Assembly: GCA_000708835.1 (NCBI GenBank) | Contig: DF237906.1 | Coordinates: 1-21,586, forward strand | Length of the DNA: 21,586 nt | Reading direction: 5' to 3' | Origin: Klebsormidium nitens | Taxonomy: Eukaryota; Streptophyta; Klebsormidiophyceae; Klebsormidiales; Klebsormidiaceae | Shown: piece after piece, positions 1-9,283 of the stretch | How the letters are laid out: each line of letters starts with the position of its first letter | How positions within the stretch are numbered: position 1 is the stretch's first letter | Notes under the pieces: model-generated | The model's input: the letters and a program-made list of their open reading frames with translations, nothing else | Database searches by the model: none | What the model was told of the DNA's origin: nothing | Position numbers and translations under genes: made by a program

Positions 1-640
1 CCTTCGCCAGGAACCTTTCCCGATCTCGGGACCGACGACACCTGTAGTATGATTCCGGAGTCCCCCTGTCGCGGACAAAGAATCTAGGCCCTTCGATTTG
101 CATAAAAGTTGCATCGAACGGCGCTGATCGTACAACTTTCACCGGGCGGCCGCGTGAAATTCGCAGATATTGTAAGAGGGGTTACAGAATAGGTGAGAAC
201 TCAACCCCCGGCGGTTGTTTCCTCAGATCCGGAATGTCCTGAGATCCGGAACCTGAGATCAAGTTCTGTACGCTATTCTCCACACCCGCCCTCCCGAGCC
301 CCTTCCGACCGTGACTTCCGAGCTAGCGGCCTCGCCGGCTTTGTCGCGCTATGAAGCTACTCACATAGTAATATGGAAAATCGATAATACCGAGACGAAA
401 GATTTCTGATCGGAGTGATATGATAGAACGGCCATACCATGTGACTGCTAATAGTACTTGCACAAATGGTAATATGCGGTTTCTTTTACAATATTGGCGA
501 GACTGGCCGCGCCCGCCATTTTGGCGTCACACCGTGACGTTCCAGTTGGCGCGACGTACCTTGCGTTTGCAAGCTTTGGCCCGAACTTGAAGCGGCGAAG
601 GGCTTCCCTTTCCATCGCCGCAACCTTCAAGTTTCCTACA
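1..640. other. left flank, no gene recognised
   Basis: No frame here looks like a conserved protein. The stretch is moderately GC-rich and probably contains the promoter and 5' UTR of the plus-strand gene that starts near 643 or 721. A plus-strand frame with an ATG at 494 runs to 706 and overlaps the alternative start at 643 in another frame; at most it would be an upstream open reading frame. Confidence 0.4.
222..264. repeat. short tandem repeat around GATCCGGAA
   Basis: The sequence CAGATCCGGAATGTCCTGAG is followed by GATCCGGAACCTGAGATC, so an imperfect unit of roughly 17 to 20 bases built on (CT)GAGATCCGGAA is present about two and a half times. It lies in the presumed upstream region of the first gene. 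A related CCTGAGATC doublet occurs at about 7708-7726. No function is claimed. Confidence 0.5.
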
Positions 641-720
641 CGGTGCTGCTTCACAGCCTCCTGTTTCCCATTCAGGAGCAGTCCTCCAGAGCAGTGGGTG
701 TGTTAGACGAAACGACCAGT

Positions 721-2206
721 ATGCTTTTGGGCAGCCGCTTGTCGGGGCTCGTGCCCCGCCTCCGAGCAGCGAAGAGGGGTGTGACCTGCCACCCCTTGAG
801 CAGCGTGCTCGTCGGTTCCCAGCTGGGGAGCAGCCGAAGCAGTGCAGGGCTCGTGGTGCCGGATTGCAGCGGGATCATTGAGCCAGCATTCCGCTGGCCA
901 GGGAGAGCTGGGCCAACCCCATCTGACAGGTATGCTGTTATTCATGCAGACTGAAGGCAGCTGTTGTGGAAGCAGCTGTTGCAACCTGGGTCACTCCTAA
1001 ATTTCATGTGACAAGCATGTGGCGACAGCATATTTGCAGAGCCTTGAGTACTGAATCCTGAAAAACAGCATGAGCATGAGCATGCCTTGTGTGGTTTCGA
1101 CTGGTGGCTACGATTCGCTGTTGTCATGCTTTGCCTTATTGCTGCATTGTTTGCAGGTCTTTGGGGGAGGCAGACATGGCGCGTCAAGAGTCCGAATCAA
1201 TCAGGGGCGAATTTCGTGGGTATTCGGCCGAGGTACGAAGTTAAGGGAAAGGCTTTTGTATTTGCTACTGGCTCAGGCGGTAGCCATGTCAGTGCTCTTT
1301 AGACCACACCAGTTGACAGGTTGCTATGGTTGCTGTGTCTTTTTTATTGACGTTGACTATCCTGCCTCTAAAGACACCCACTGCCGTCGGCAAAAAGCAT
1401 GTTTCTCTTGCAGGAGCGATGCAATTATCCCACCGGAGTCTCTTAGGTCACCTTCTGGTTGAAGCCCGAGGTGCCGTTTGCAAAGTTGGTGTGCCTGGAC
1501 GCTGCTTTGCAGGGCTTCAACCAGTTCCAGGGCTACAGGCTGAAGGGGTACATCTTCTACCCCGACGTCCGCCTCGTGAGTGCCTAGACGGCTTTTCAGG
1601 CTCATTGATGTATAGGCAGAACCTATTTGCAAGCAGAATTGGCTCTGCAGGTAGTTGTCTTTTTGGTGTTATATACAAGCGGCGCTTTTCAGATCCTGTA
1701 GTAGGGGGTCTGTCGAGATGAAGGCTTTCTCTGCTTGTTGTGTCTCCAACTGTCCTACTGTGGCACGAGTACGTATGTTCTGACCACTCTGTCTACCTGC
1801 AGATGGCAGAGGGGAGCGGTGAGAGCTTCAATGAGCCATGGCCTGTTTTTGCCAAGGCTCTCTCGAAGCACCCGCTTGCCAAAGTGGATGTTATTGTGGA
1901 AGAGAAGGTACGTAGCTTCGAACCGAACTGGGCAGGGACAACCCTAGTCTGGCTTGTTTTGCAGCCTGCTTCAGTCGCTTGTTGCATGCTCCTGCTCATC
2001 AAGGCACGACCAAAACATGCTCACATTGAGCAATTTTCTTTTCTCAGGACGATGCTGAGACGCTTACAAAAGCGCTTGAGCCTCTTGTGAGACGGATTAG
2101 CACCTTTGACAGGACCGGCTCACGGCCAGAGTGGATCGACCCCGCTGTCGAGATGAGCAGAATGCGAAAGAAGCTGCATAGGCAGAGATTAGACAGCGGA
2201 GGCTAA
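721..2206 (+). CDS. unidentified conserved-looking protein, five exons, probable organelle targeting
   Basis: Exons are 721-929, 1157-1232, 1447-1575, 1803-1907 and 2048-2206, with GT-AG borders. The phases agree at every junction and give 225 residues ending in TAA. The first ~60 residues are rich in Arg, Ser, Gly and Leu with no Asp or Glu until a late Asp (MLLGSRLSGLVPRLRAAKRG...), like a plastid or mitochondrial transit peptide. The rest reads like a compact soluble domain: EFRGYSAEVTFWLKPEVPF, then FNQFQGYRLKGYIFYPDV, then PLAKVDVIVEEKDDAETL, and a basic end MRKKLHRQRLDSGG. An in-frame ATG at 643 would add 26 residues including acidic ones; I prefer 721 because it gives the cleaner targeting sequence. 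I do not recognise the family. The exon structure is well supported; the function is unknown. Confidence 0.7.
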
Positions 2207-3324
2207 GAGGTTTCTGCTGAGCTTGCGAGCTGTGCGAGCTGTGCAGGCGACTCTGCGCTTTGCGCCATCTGAAGCTAGTCCCTCACTCAGCCGACTTCAA
2301 TCCGTCTGAAACAATGAAGTATCGTGATTGACACTCTGGTCGATCTAGATTCTTCTTTCGTTGCGTGACAGGAACAGTTCGAGCTTGTTCTTCCTCATTT
2401 TCTAGGGCAACGCCTGCTCGATTTCACTTTTTCAGAGTGCCTCATGAAGAGGTGCTTCTGTGAAATATGATCGTAATTTTAAGTTTGTTGAGGGCCGATG
2501 TCACTGTGCGCATATCTCTAAGATAGAGAAGCAGAGATTTCGAGTGGACTTGAAAGATGTCCAATTATTTGAAGCGTCCTCGTCGACGATCTGGCAACCC
2601 ACCATGTGTGCATCTACCGGTATAAGCATGTCGTACATATATCAAGACCGCTCTATTCTGGATGTGCCACTGCATGGACCGGGTACAGTGCCAGGACTCT
2701 GGCAGTCGTATTAAGCATGGCACATCAATGTCTAATGGGACTTATATACAGCATCATTGTCATGCTCAACGTACGTACCGTCAACTTAGATTGCTCTTCT
2801 AATGCATGGGCAGGCCTATCATGTGCATTGCATAACCGCTAGCTTGCACTATAAAATTTTGCAGCTCTTCACCAAACAATGGCATGATAGATAAGTATAG
2901 AGAAGGCGTTAAGGCTTCGCATTCATCGGATGCATTAAATGAAGCCGGACTACACAGCTCTGGTTTCCAATTTTCCATAACTTGATCCCCTGTGGAGCCT
3001 GCCCCATTTTGGGCGGTACTCTGATGTACGACTACTTACGAGTAACGGCAGTGACCGCGCATCTATTTGAACAACCTTCTGTGTTTTGACACCTGGCCGA
3101 GCAAGCATTGTATTCACCTGTGACTGAGCGTCAGAACTGCATGCACAAACATCAATTCTCGGTGGTCCCTGCATCCGAGCACCTCTCTAATGTTTGCGGG
3201 CCTTTCATCGCAAATTTGACTCTCTAATTTGTGACTCTCATGAGTAACCAAAGAGCTTGAAACTTCCGCAGCAAAGTCGAATTGCTGTCCATTCTGCTCA
3301 AGAAGCTCTCGATCGTCTCATACC
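2207..3324. other. intergenic stretch, no gene seen
   Basis: This is the 3' flank of the first gene. Several short frames exist on both strands, but none shows recognisable motifs, matching splice phases or a protein-like composition. It is more AT-rich than the exons on either side. Confidence 0.4.
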
Positions 3325-3488
3325 TTCCCGCGTACGATCTCTCTACTCTCGTATTGTCTCCCGTTAAGCTGCGCAGCGCTTGGCTCCTGCTCGCCTGGGT
3401 GCAGCGTCAGGTTGTCCCGGCACCAGACCACATGGCAGCAGAGGCCACGTGTCCTTAGCCAGCGGCGCAGCTCCGAGTCGGACAGAGC
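3325..3488 (-). CDS. candidate single exon, unidentified
   Basis: On the minus strand an acceptor TTTCGCAG precedes a GC-rich stretch reading ALSDSELRRWLRTRGLCC, then HVVWCRDNLTLHPGEQEPSA. It ends at a plausible donor AAG|GTATGA after 164 nt. The composition and the SDSELRRWLRTRGL helix look like protein, and the base composition stands out from the flanks. I found no partner exon on either side, so this may be part of an unseen gene, a remnant, or a far 3' exon of the synthetase unit. No family is assigned. Confidence 0.3.
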
Positions 3489-3778
3489 CTGCGAAATAGA
3501 GTGTAGTTGGTGTGGAACATCCCCTCTCAGATTTCAAGGGCAACAAGGAGCTTATCTGATGTAGTGACGTCGGAAAAGGATGCGTTTGGATCTTCAGAGC
3601 ACCAAGATTGCCTTGCAGAGCAAGGTTTCCGCCAACGCTGTCCGACGTGCTTGCAGCTTTTGACTCCAATTTGGGCAGCGAGTCACGTATTGGGCAAAAT
3701 ACGAGTGCAAAGCAGGGGAGAAACTGATTCCAACCCCCTAAAAACCACCCGGATCGGTGCAAAAGCCCGACCTTCTAT

Positions 3779-3783
3779 TTACA
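3779..3783 (-). promoter_or_regulatory. possible TGTAA polyadenylation signal
   Basis: On the minus strand TGTAA lies 26 nt downstream of the TGA that closes the last copy of the synthetase tail array. TGTAA is the usual polyadenylation signal of chlorophyte algae. A pentamer is easily met by chance and I did not find it after the other genes, so support is weak. Confidence 0.22.
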
Positions 3784-3808
3784 ACCCCACATCTGAAAGT
3801 TCAAGAAT

Positions 3809-4735
3809 TTATGCACCCATCCTCCTCCGTGTTCGAGCATAACGCTGAGGTTTCACCTTCTGCTTGCCCTTCTTCTTCTCGGGCTCCTTCGTCTTTACAA
3901 ACGGGAAAAAGAAAGTTCGAATTACATTTCTTACAAACCACAAAATTAGGCAAAACACATTAGAGCACATCACTCCAGCCTCATCTTCTGCTTGCCCTTC
4001 TCCTTCTCCGGCTCCTTTGCGTTGACGAACGGGATAAAGTTCAGCCCCACCCAATTTCGGAAGATTGAGAAAAACCATCCAAACAAACTGCAAAGAACTT
4101 GTACCGAAAGAGCACATTGCTTCAGCCTTGCCTTCTGCTCGCCCTCCTTTTCTGGCTCCTTGGTCTTGACGAACGGGATGAAATCATGAGGTCTCGGATG
4201 GAAAGTAAGGCATGACAAAGCACGAAAGTCGAAAGCGAGGCACAGGTGATACCTTCTGCTTGCCCCTTCTCCTTCTCCGGCACCTACTTTTGAACAAACC
4301 GGATTGAATTGAACCCCACCAGCGAGACGAAACTTCGAATTATACGTCCTACAAACCGCAAAATAAGACAAAAAAACTTATTCAAAATATCGCTCCAGCG
4401 TCACCTTCTGCTTGCGCTTCTCCTTCTCGGCCTCCTTTCCCTTGTAGATCGGAACGAAGTTTAGGAGCCTCAAATGGACAATAAGGCATGACAAAGCACC
4501 GAAACCAGAGAGTGAGGCACAGCTTCTGCCTTCTGCTTGCCCTTCTCCTTCTCCGGCTCCTTCTTGACGAACGGGATGAGATCGAGCCCCCACTAAATTT
4601 GAGATTTTGATCTTAAACGTCCCCACAAAACGCAAACTCACGCAGAAAAAACTTTTAGAGCACTCGCTCCAGCCTCACCTTCTGCTTGCCCTTCATCTCC
4701 AGCTCCTTCTTCTTGCCGAACGGGATGAAGGTCCA
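3809..4735 (-). repeat. array of seven copies of the synthetase C-terminal Lys-rich exon
   Basis: Seven diverged copies of one segment lie head to tail. Each encodes a form of (F/L)IPFVKTKEPEKEKGKQK. They occupy about 4655-4735 (joined to the motif 3 exon), 4470-4592, 4378-4468, 4245-4322 (decayed, in-frame stop), 4118-4186, 3970-4053 and 3809-3912. Copies 4470-4592 and 4378-4468 follow usable acceptors (TTTAG and TTTGAG). The first of these reads in frame from its acceptor to a TGA, and the second ends ...KVTLERYFE then TAA. Flanking intron-like sequence is also repeated, for example ACAAACCGCAAAATAAG near 4353 with related runs near 3934 and 4623. Eukaryotic SerRS proteins end in such a Lys-rich tail after IPF. 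The array could supply alternative last exons or be decaying duplications. Confidence 0.85.
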
Positions 4736-7700
4736 GCACCACCAGCGGTTGCAGACACGCGGGGACCTTGACGCCGTCTGGAGTCTGGTGCGTCTCCAGC
4801 AAACAGCACAGCGTGCGCTGCGTTGCTGTCAGCGTCGAGTTGAGCACGTGCGTGTAGTGCTTCTGGGGGTCGTTCACCTGTGGAGATAGAGTTCCAGAGA
4901 TTCAAAAAACCGGTTCCCTGAGAAGATTAGTTTCTATGAGTTCCAGCAAACAGCACAGGGTGCGCTCTGTTGCGGTCAGCGTCGAGTTGAGCAGGTGCGT
5001 GTACTGCTTCTAAGGGTCGTTCATCTGGGAAATCTTGAACGCAATAGCTTCAGAATCATCCCCGATGTCAAGCTCCCGAAATTCCGACAGACAGCGTGCG
5101 GTCCGTTGCCGTTAGCGTCAAGTTCAGCAGATGCGCGTACTGCTTCTGGGAGGGCTTTCATCAAGAATTCGAGAAGTAAACATGACAAATGTATGGAGAA
5201 TGAAGACCTTAAAGGTCGGCAACAAGCACAGCGGAGTGCCGTGTTGTGATCGAGTAGGCGCATACTCCGTCTTTGGGAGCGCGCGTTGAGAAGCCATCTG
5301 TTTTTGGGGGGTTTGCGACGGCAGGAGTCTCAAGTTCGGGTAATTACAACGTGACTATACGGTCTTGTATACATAAGATGCCCGGCAAGCAGACTCGAAG
5401 TCATGTAGACAGAACACGTAATCAATGTTTCTGACTTGTACCAGCACAGCAAGCAATTGCATGAAGGGCAGCATGCGCCTTTAGCCAGTCACCTTTTTTT
5501 CTTCGGACTCGTCAACTTCCATTTTACCTTCCAGAGCAGGTTCTTCTACACCGCACTGCTCCAAGTTGCTCAATTTTCCTTCATTCTGGTCAAGCGAAAC
5601 CTCGCCCTCACTTTTCGCGCACTTGCTGGGGCGCTTTTCCGGCTAGAGGACCAGACACGCAATAATGGTACCCAAAGTCTCGATTGAGGTTGTCTTGATG
5701 GCATTCCCAAAGTTTCAGTGTCGCGATGTTACTTGATGTTAGTAATGAGAGAGAACACGGCCCAGGCTTCTTCTGTCATACGGTGTAAATCAAAGAGAGT
5801 GCCGACCAATGGTTTTCAGCCTTTCAAACTCTCCCTCTTCCTTAATAGTAGCGACCTGAAGCCATTCACTGGGCAAGAAGCACTGATCCTATAAATGCAA
5901 CGGAGCAACTCAAAAATTCCACGTCTAAATGAAAGATCTAGGATTCTCTCACCTTCTTGATCCCATAACGTGTTTCAAGCCTCCATGACTGGTAGTCCGT
6001 GCAGTTTGAGCATGACACGATTTCTCGGTACGCTTTAGACGCCGGGAACCACGCCTCGAGGTCGTACTTCTTGGCCGCAGCGTCGTTCAGCGCGCCTGAC
6101 ACGATAGAAACGACCCGGTACGGCAGCTCCAGCGCCTGAGGGGGAGATTTTTCCGTCAGACGGCTAATGGAGGGCACTGAGTGGTGATGATCGTTCTCGT
6201 GATTAAGTCAGTCAGAACTAGATGCTCTTGACCTTGGCACGCTTTGGGAGCAGTATCTGTTGACGTGTCCATTTCGGAGGCAAGCCAGGAAATCACAGGG
6301 AACACTAACACGCAATTCTGAGAAGCGGAGGGAAGCAGACTTGACGAGTCACTAACTCGAGCAGGAACAAAGCTCACAAAAGTGCACCAAACTTGATAGG
6401 CAATCCTTTTCAGATGCAAGACAGAAGGACAAATTCAGGCGAGCAACCGTAGGGGGAAAAACCTCTGAAATAAGGTCCAGTACATGCCGTGTAAGCACGG
6501 ATAAGTGGTCGAACGACGAACGTCGGAGGTTTGACGTGATTGCCTAACACTGAAATTTCAGCTGATAAGAGTATCACAAGAGGCTTCACCAGACACTAGA
6601 CGGCCCAGCACGATCCATCTCAAAAACAGCGTCATCATTCCTCCTGAAAAGCACGACATGCTGGGAACAGTCCACATTGCAAAGCTCCAGGGATTCCGAT
6701 CGACGAGAAACGGATGGGCTAGGCAACTGAAACAGCGCTTTAGCATTAAGGAACGAACTCTCACCTGGTCGAAGTCCATTGAGTTCTTGAGCATCTCCAC
6801 GTGCATCTCCCACAACGCGTTCTCCAGCGGGCTGGTCAGCACGAACTGCTCCACCTTCTCGAACTCGTGCACGCGGAAGATACCCAGCGTGTCCCGCCTG
6901 TGGCTGCCGGCCTCCTTGCGGAAGCACGTGGAGTACCCCCCGTACCTGCCGGAGAGCATAAGCTATGAGACGCAACATTTGACAGCATAAGGTATGTGAG
7001 GCAACAGAAACGCCCGTGGCTCCCGGCCTTCGTGCGGAAGAACGTGGAGTCCCCCGCGTACCTGGCGAACAGCATAAGTCATGTGACGCGACGGTTGAAA
7101 GCATAGGGTATGTGAGGCAACAGATACGCCCGTGGCTCCCGGCCTCCTTGCGAAAGAATGTCGAGTACTTGGCGCACCTGGCCAGGAGCATAAGCTATGT
7201 GACGCGACATTCGAGAGTATAAGGTATGTGAGGCAACAAACGCCCGCGGCTGCCGGCCTCCTTGCGAAAGCACGTGGAGTACTCAGCGTACCTGGCCGGA
7301 AGCATAAGCTATGTGTCGCGACCTTAGAGAGCATAGGGTATGCGAGACAACGAAACACCCGTGGCTGCCTTGCGGAAGCACGTCGAGTGCCCGGCGTACC
7401 TGGGCGGGAGCATAAGCTATGTGAGGCACTAGCAAGGACGAAAATTGGAAAACCTTTCGAGTCTTTCTTTTGACGTACTGAATTTCCCCCCACAAGTACA
7501 AACTATCATAGGTGAGAGAGCCAGCCATGCTCCACAAAATGGTCACGGACAAGTCTGGAACAATCATTTGGGGCCAAGTAGCTCGGGATAATGTCTTTCC
7601 ATTGTCCTTTCCGGCAATCGTTGAGCTGAACGCCGTCAAACAGACTGGCCACTCAGATTGCCCGAGGCGCTCGAATTGGCCCTGTGACGCGGCGCTCACA

Positions 7701-9283
7701 TCAAGGGATCCTGAGATCCTGAGATCGTGGACTTTACGAACCACCTTGTTGACCCTCTGCTCTGTAAGATGATGCAATCCGCCGACTCGCCAGCAGTGAA
7801 CGGAAGAGCATCCTTTCTGACTACACTTTAACGACCTCAAATCCTGTCAAGGACTACGCCGAGAAACCAATAACCGTCCTTCGTCACTCACTTGATGGGC
7901 AGGCTTTTCGCGTCCATCCAGTCCCCCCGATGGTATGCACACAACGGTTGCTCTGACGTGGCAATCAGGTACTTGTCGTCCCCCTCGCCTGACACCTGGC
8001 ATGCAAAAAGCAAGGATACTATCGGGTGTGGCATTCATCAGATGAGATAGGGCTTCTAGCAGGACCACGATACAAATCTAAGTCTAAGAGCGCATTTTGC
8101 GATGGATAAGCAAGAGAAACAGGCACACACCAATGCGCCGATGCTACGACTGCTCAACACGACGGGAACGGGGCAATCTGCAGACGCATTGGTGAAGTAC
8201 TTTCGAACTTGGGAGCTGCAAGGGCAGGCTGCAGAAACTTCATCAAACGACCGAACCCCAAACTCTGTTTAAGAGGATCGTCACCATTCCTTTTTCCTTT
8301 GCAAACGATGACATCGAGGCGCCACCTTCTCATCTCGTCTCGATGAGATGTAAGTGAAGGAAGAGAAGTCGAGATATGTTGCTGCAAGCAATGACCGAAT
8401 GCCTATGCTCCATCGGAAGAAAGACTAGCAAAGATGAAGCGCAGCCTCACCTTGTAGAGATCCTCATCGAACTGCGCAAGCTGCGCGCATTCCGCCATGA
8501 CGTCCTGCTTCATGAAGAAGGGTGTGTGCAGCGGTGTAAAGCCACGCTTGACCAGGAACGCCAGCCCCGAGTTAATCAGCGCCTGGTTCAGCAGCACGCC
8601 CGCGCTATTCAAGTAGTACCCCCGGTTGCCAGCAACACCCGTACCTGCAAAAGAGAAAGCGGCTCATCCTTCTTGGAGCGTTAAAAACCATTGCCCGAAG
8701 ATTCTCGAGCGCTTCGGAAGAAACAAGTTATACCCCCGGTTCAATTTGACACTGTCTGAGAAGGCAAAAGATTCGATAATCGGAGGATGCACGATCCTTC
8801 ATTGCCGGAGCACCTCTTGCTGCGGGAAAGTAGTCTAGCAACCCCAATTCCTTAAATATTGACGATATAAACAAAAACATTGCAAGCGTTTCGATCGAAT
8901 AAGTTTCTGCAACATTTACCTCACCACGAAGTCACTGCACATTTTGGCAGGCTTCGTTCTTGCGCGGGATGCCTACGATCAGCATTTCTGTCCTGATTGC
9001 AAAGCTTTTACAACTACTGAATGAAAAGCATTGTGAAGCTGCTGTGAAAGCAGGACTACAGTCCAACGGGTTCTGCGTCTTTGAGATGGACGGGACAACG
9101 AGATTATCCGATTTAAAGGTCAAAACCTGCACGAAGCTAAAAACCTACACAACATCGATTCTCTGCAGAAAACTGACCTTTTCTGACGTCCGCAATGCCG
9201 AGCAGTTCGACAAGACCTACGTGGTTGTACAGCTTCTTTTCGTGCCGCTCCGTCCCCCATTTCCGAACCACCCCGTGAAAATC
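4655..9283 (-). CDS. SERRS: seryl-tRNA synthetase, cytosolic type (5' exons not placed)
   Basis: This class II enzyme charges tRNA-Ser with serine using ATP. Placed exons, 5' to 3', with agreeing phases: 9178-9283 ([20 protein letters not shown]), 8451-8644 ([20 protein letters not shown], then [20 protein letters not shown]), 7892-7995 ([20 protein letters not shown]), 6765-6945 (motif 2, [20 protein letters not shown]), 5953-6135 ([20 protein letters not shown], then [18 protein letters not shown]) and 4877 onward ([20 protein letters not shown], motif 3), running into an [16 protein letters not shown] tail that closes at TAA 4655. The N-terminal coiled-coil arm must lie upstream, between 9284 and the protease gene. 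Odd points: the last exon needs a one-base shift near 4737 to reach the tail, the motif 2 exon has SHRRD where SHGRD is usual, and three introns or flanks hold exon copies. Identity is certain from motifs and order; the 5' end and exact tail are not. Confidence 0.93.
4941..5285 (-). repeat. three decayed copies of the motif 3 exon start in the preceding intron
   Basis: Relative to the used exon (start 4877), copies lie at about 4941-5032, 5081-5162 and 5217-5285, a period of about 140 bp. The nearest keeps the acceptor TTTCCCAG and reads MNDP, a TAG stop (5010-5012), then [20 protein letters not shown]. The TAG aligns with CAG in the used exon. The next reads [20 protein letters not shown]. 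The farthest is barely recognisable ([10 protein letters not shown]...). Divergence rises with distance from the used exon. None continues into the second half of the exon. Confidence 0.85.
5286..5952 (-). other. remainder of a synthetase intron
   Basis: This is the 5' part of the intron between the exon ending at 5953 and the motif 3 exon. I see no further exon copy and no convincing coding frame. A plus-strand frame at 5436-5687 has a mixed hydrophobic composition but no motif, and I take it as chance. Confidence 0.4.
6898..7430 (-). repeat. minisatellite of five units carrying acceptor plus motif 2 exon start
   Basis: Five units start near 6898 (the used exon), 7015, 7131, 7245 and 7360 (last one partial), a period of 114-117 bp. 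Each holds intron tail (CTGTTGCCTCACATACC..., CATAGCTTATGCT), an acceptor CAG and about 50 nt of exon. On the minus strand the copies read [51 protein letters not shown] and [14 protein letters not shown], against [18 protein letters not shown] in the used exon. All four extra acceptors are intact. Units are 80-90% alike by eye. The copies lie in the intron just upstream of the real exon. Confidence 0.93.
8724..8741 (-). repeat. short echo of a synthetase exon
   Basis: CAAGTTATACCCCCGGTT matches 16 of 18 bases of CAAGTAGTACCCCCGGTT at 8610-8627, inside the exon encoding NRGYYL. It lies 114 nt away in the preceding intron, the same side and nearly the same spacing as the copies at the motif 2 exon. 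It may be a remnant of the same duplication process, but it is short. Confidence 0.45.

Noticed and set aside
494-706. Plus-strand frame as the first exon of the first gene
   Set aside because: It does not join in phase to the exon at 1157, while the frame from 721 (or 643) to 929 does exactly.
3970-4371. Long minus-strand frame (133 codons) as an independent gene
   Set aside because: It runs through three tail copies and the sequence between them. Only the tail segments look like protein, and the frame is open by chance across the array.
6898-7430. Regular repeats resembling a CRISPR array
   Set aside because: Units of about 115 bp repeat throughout with no unique spacers, and each unit is intron tail plus exon start of the neighbouring synthetase exon in a eukaryotic gene.
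6586-7493. Long minus-strand frames of 176 and 201 codons over the array
   Set aside because: They are products of a repeat whose unit lacks stops in some frames. Their sequences are repetitions of the unit (ASHSLCS...), not a protein.
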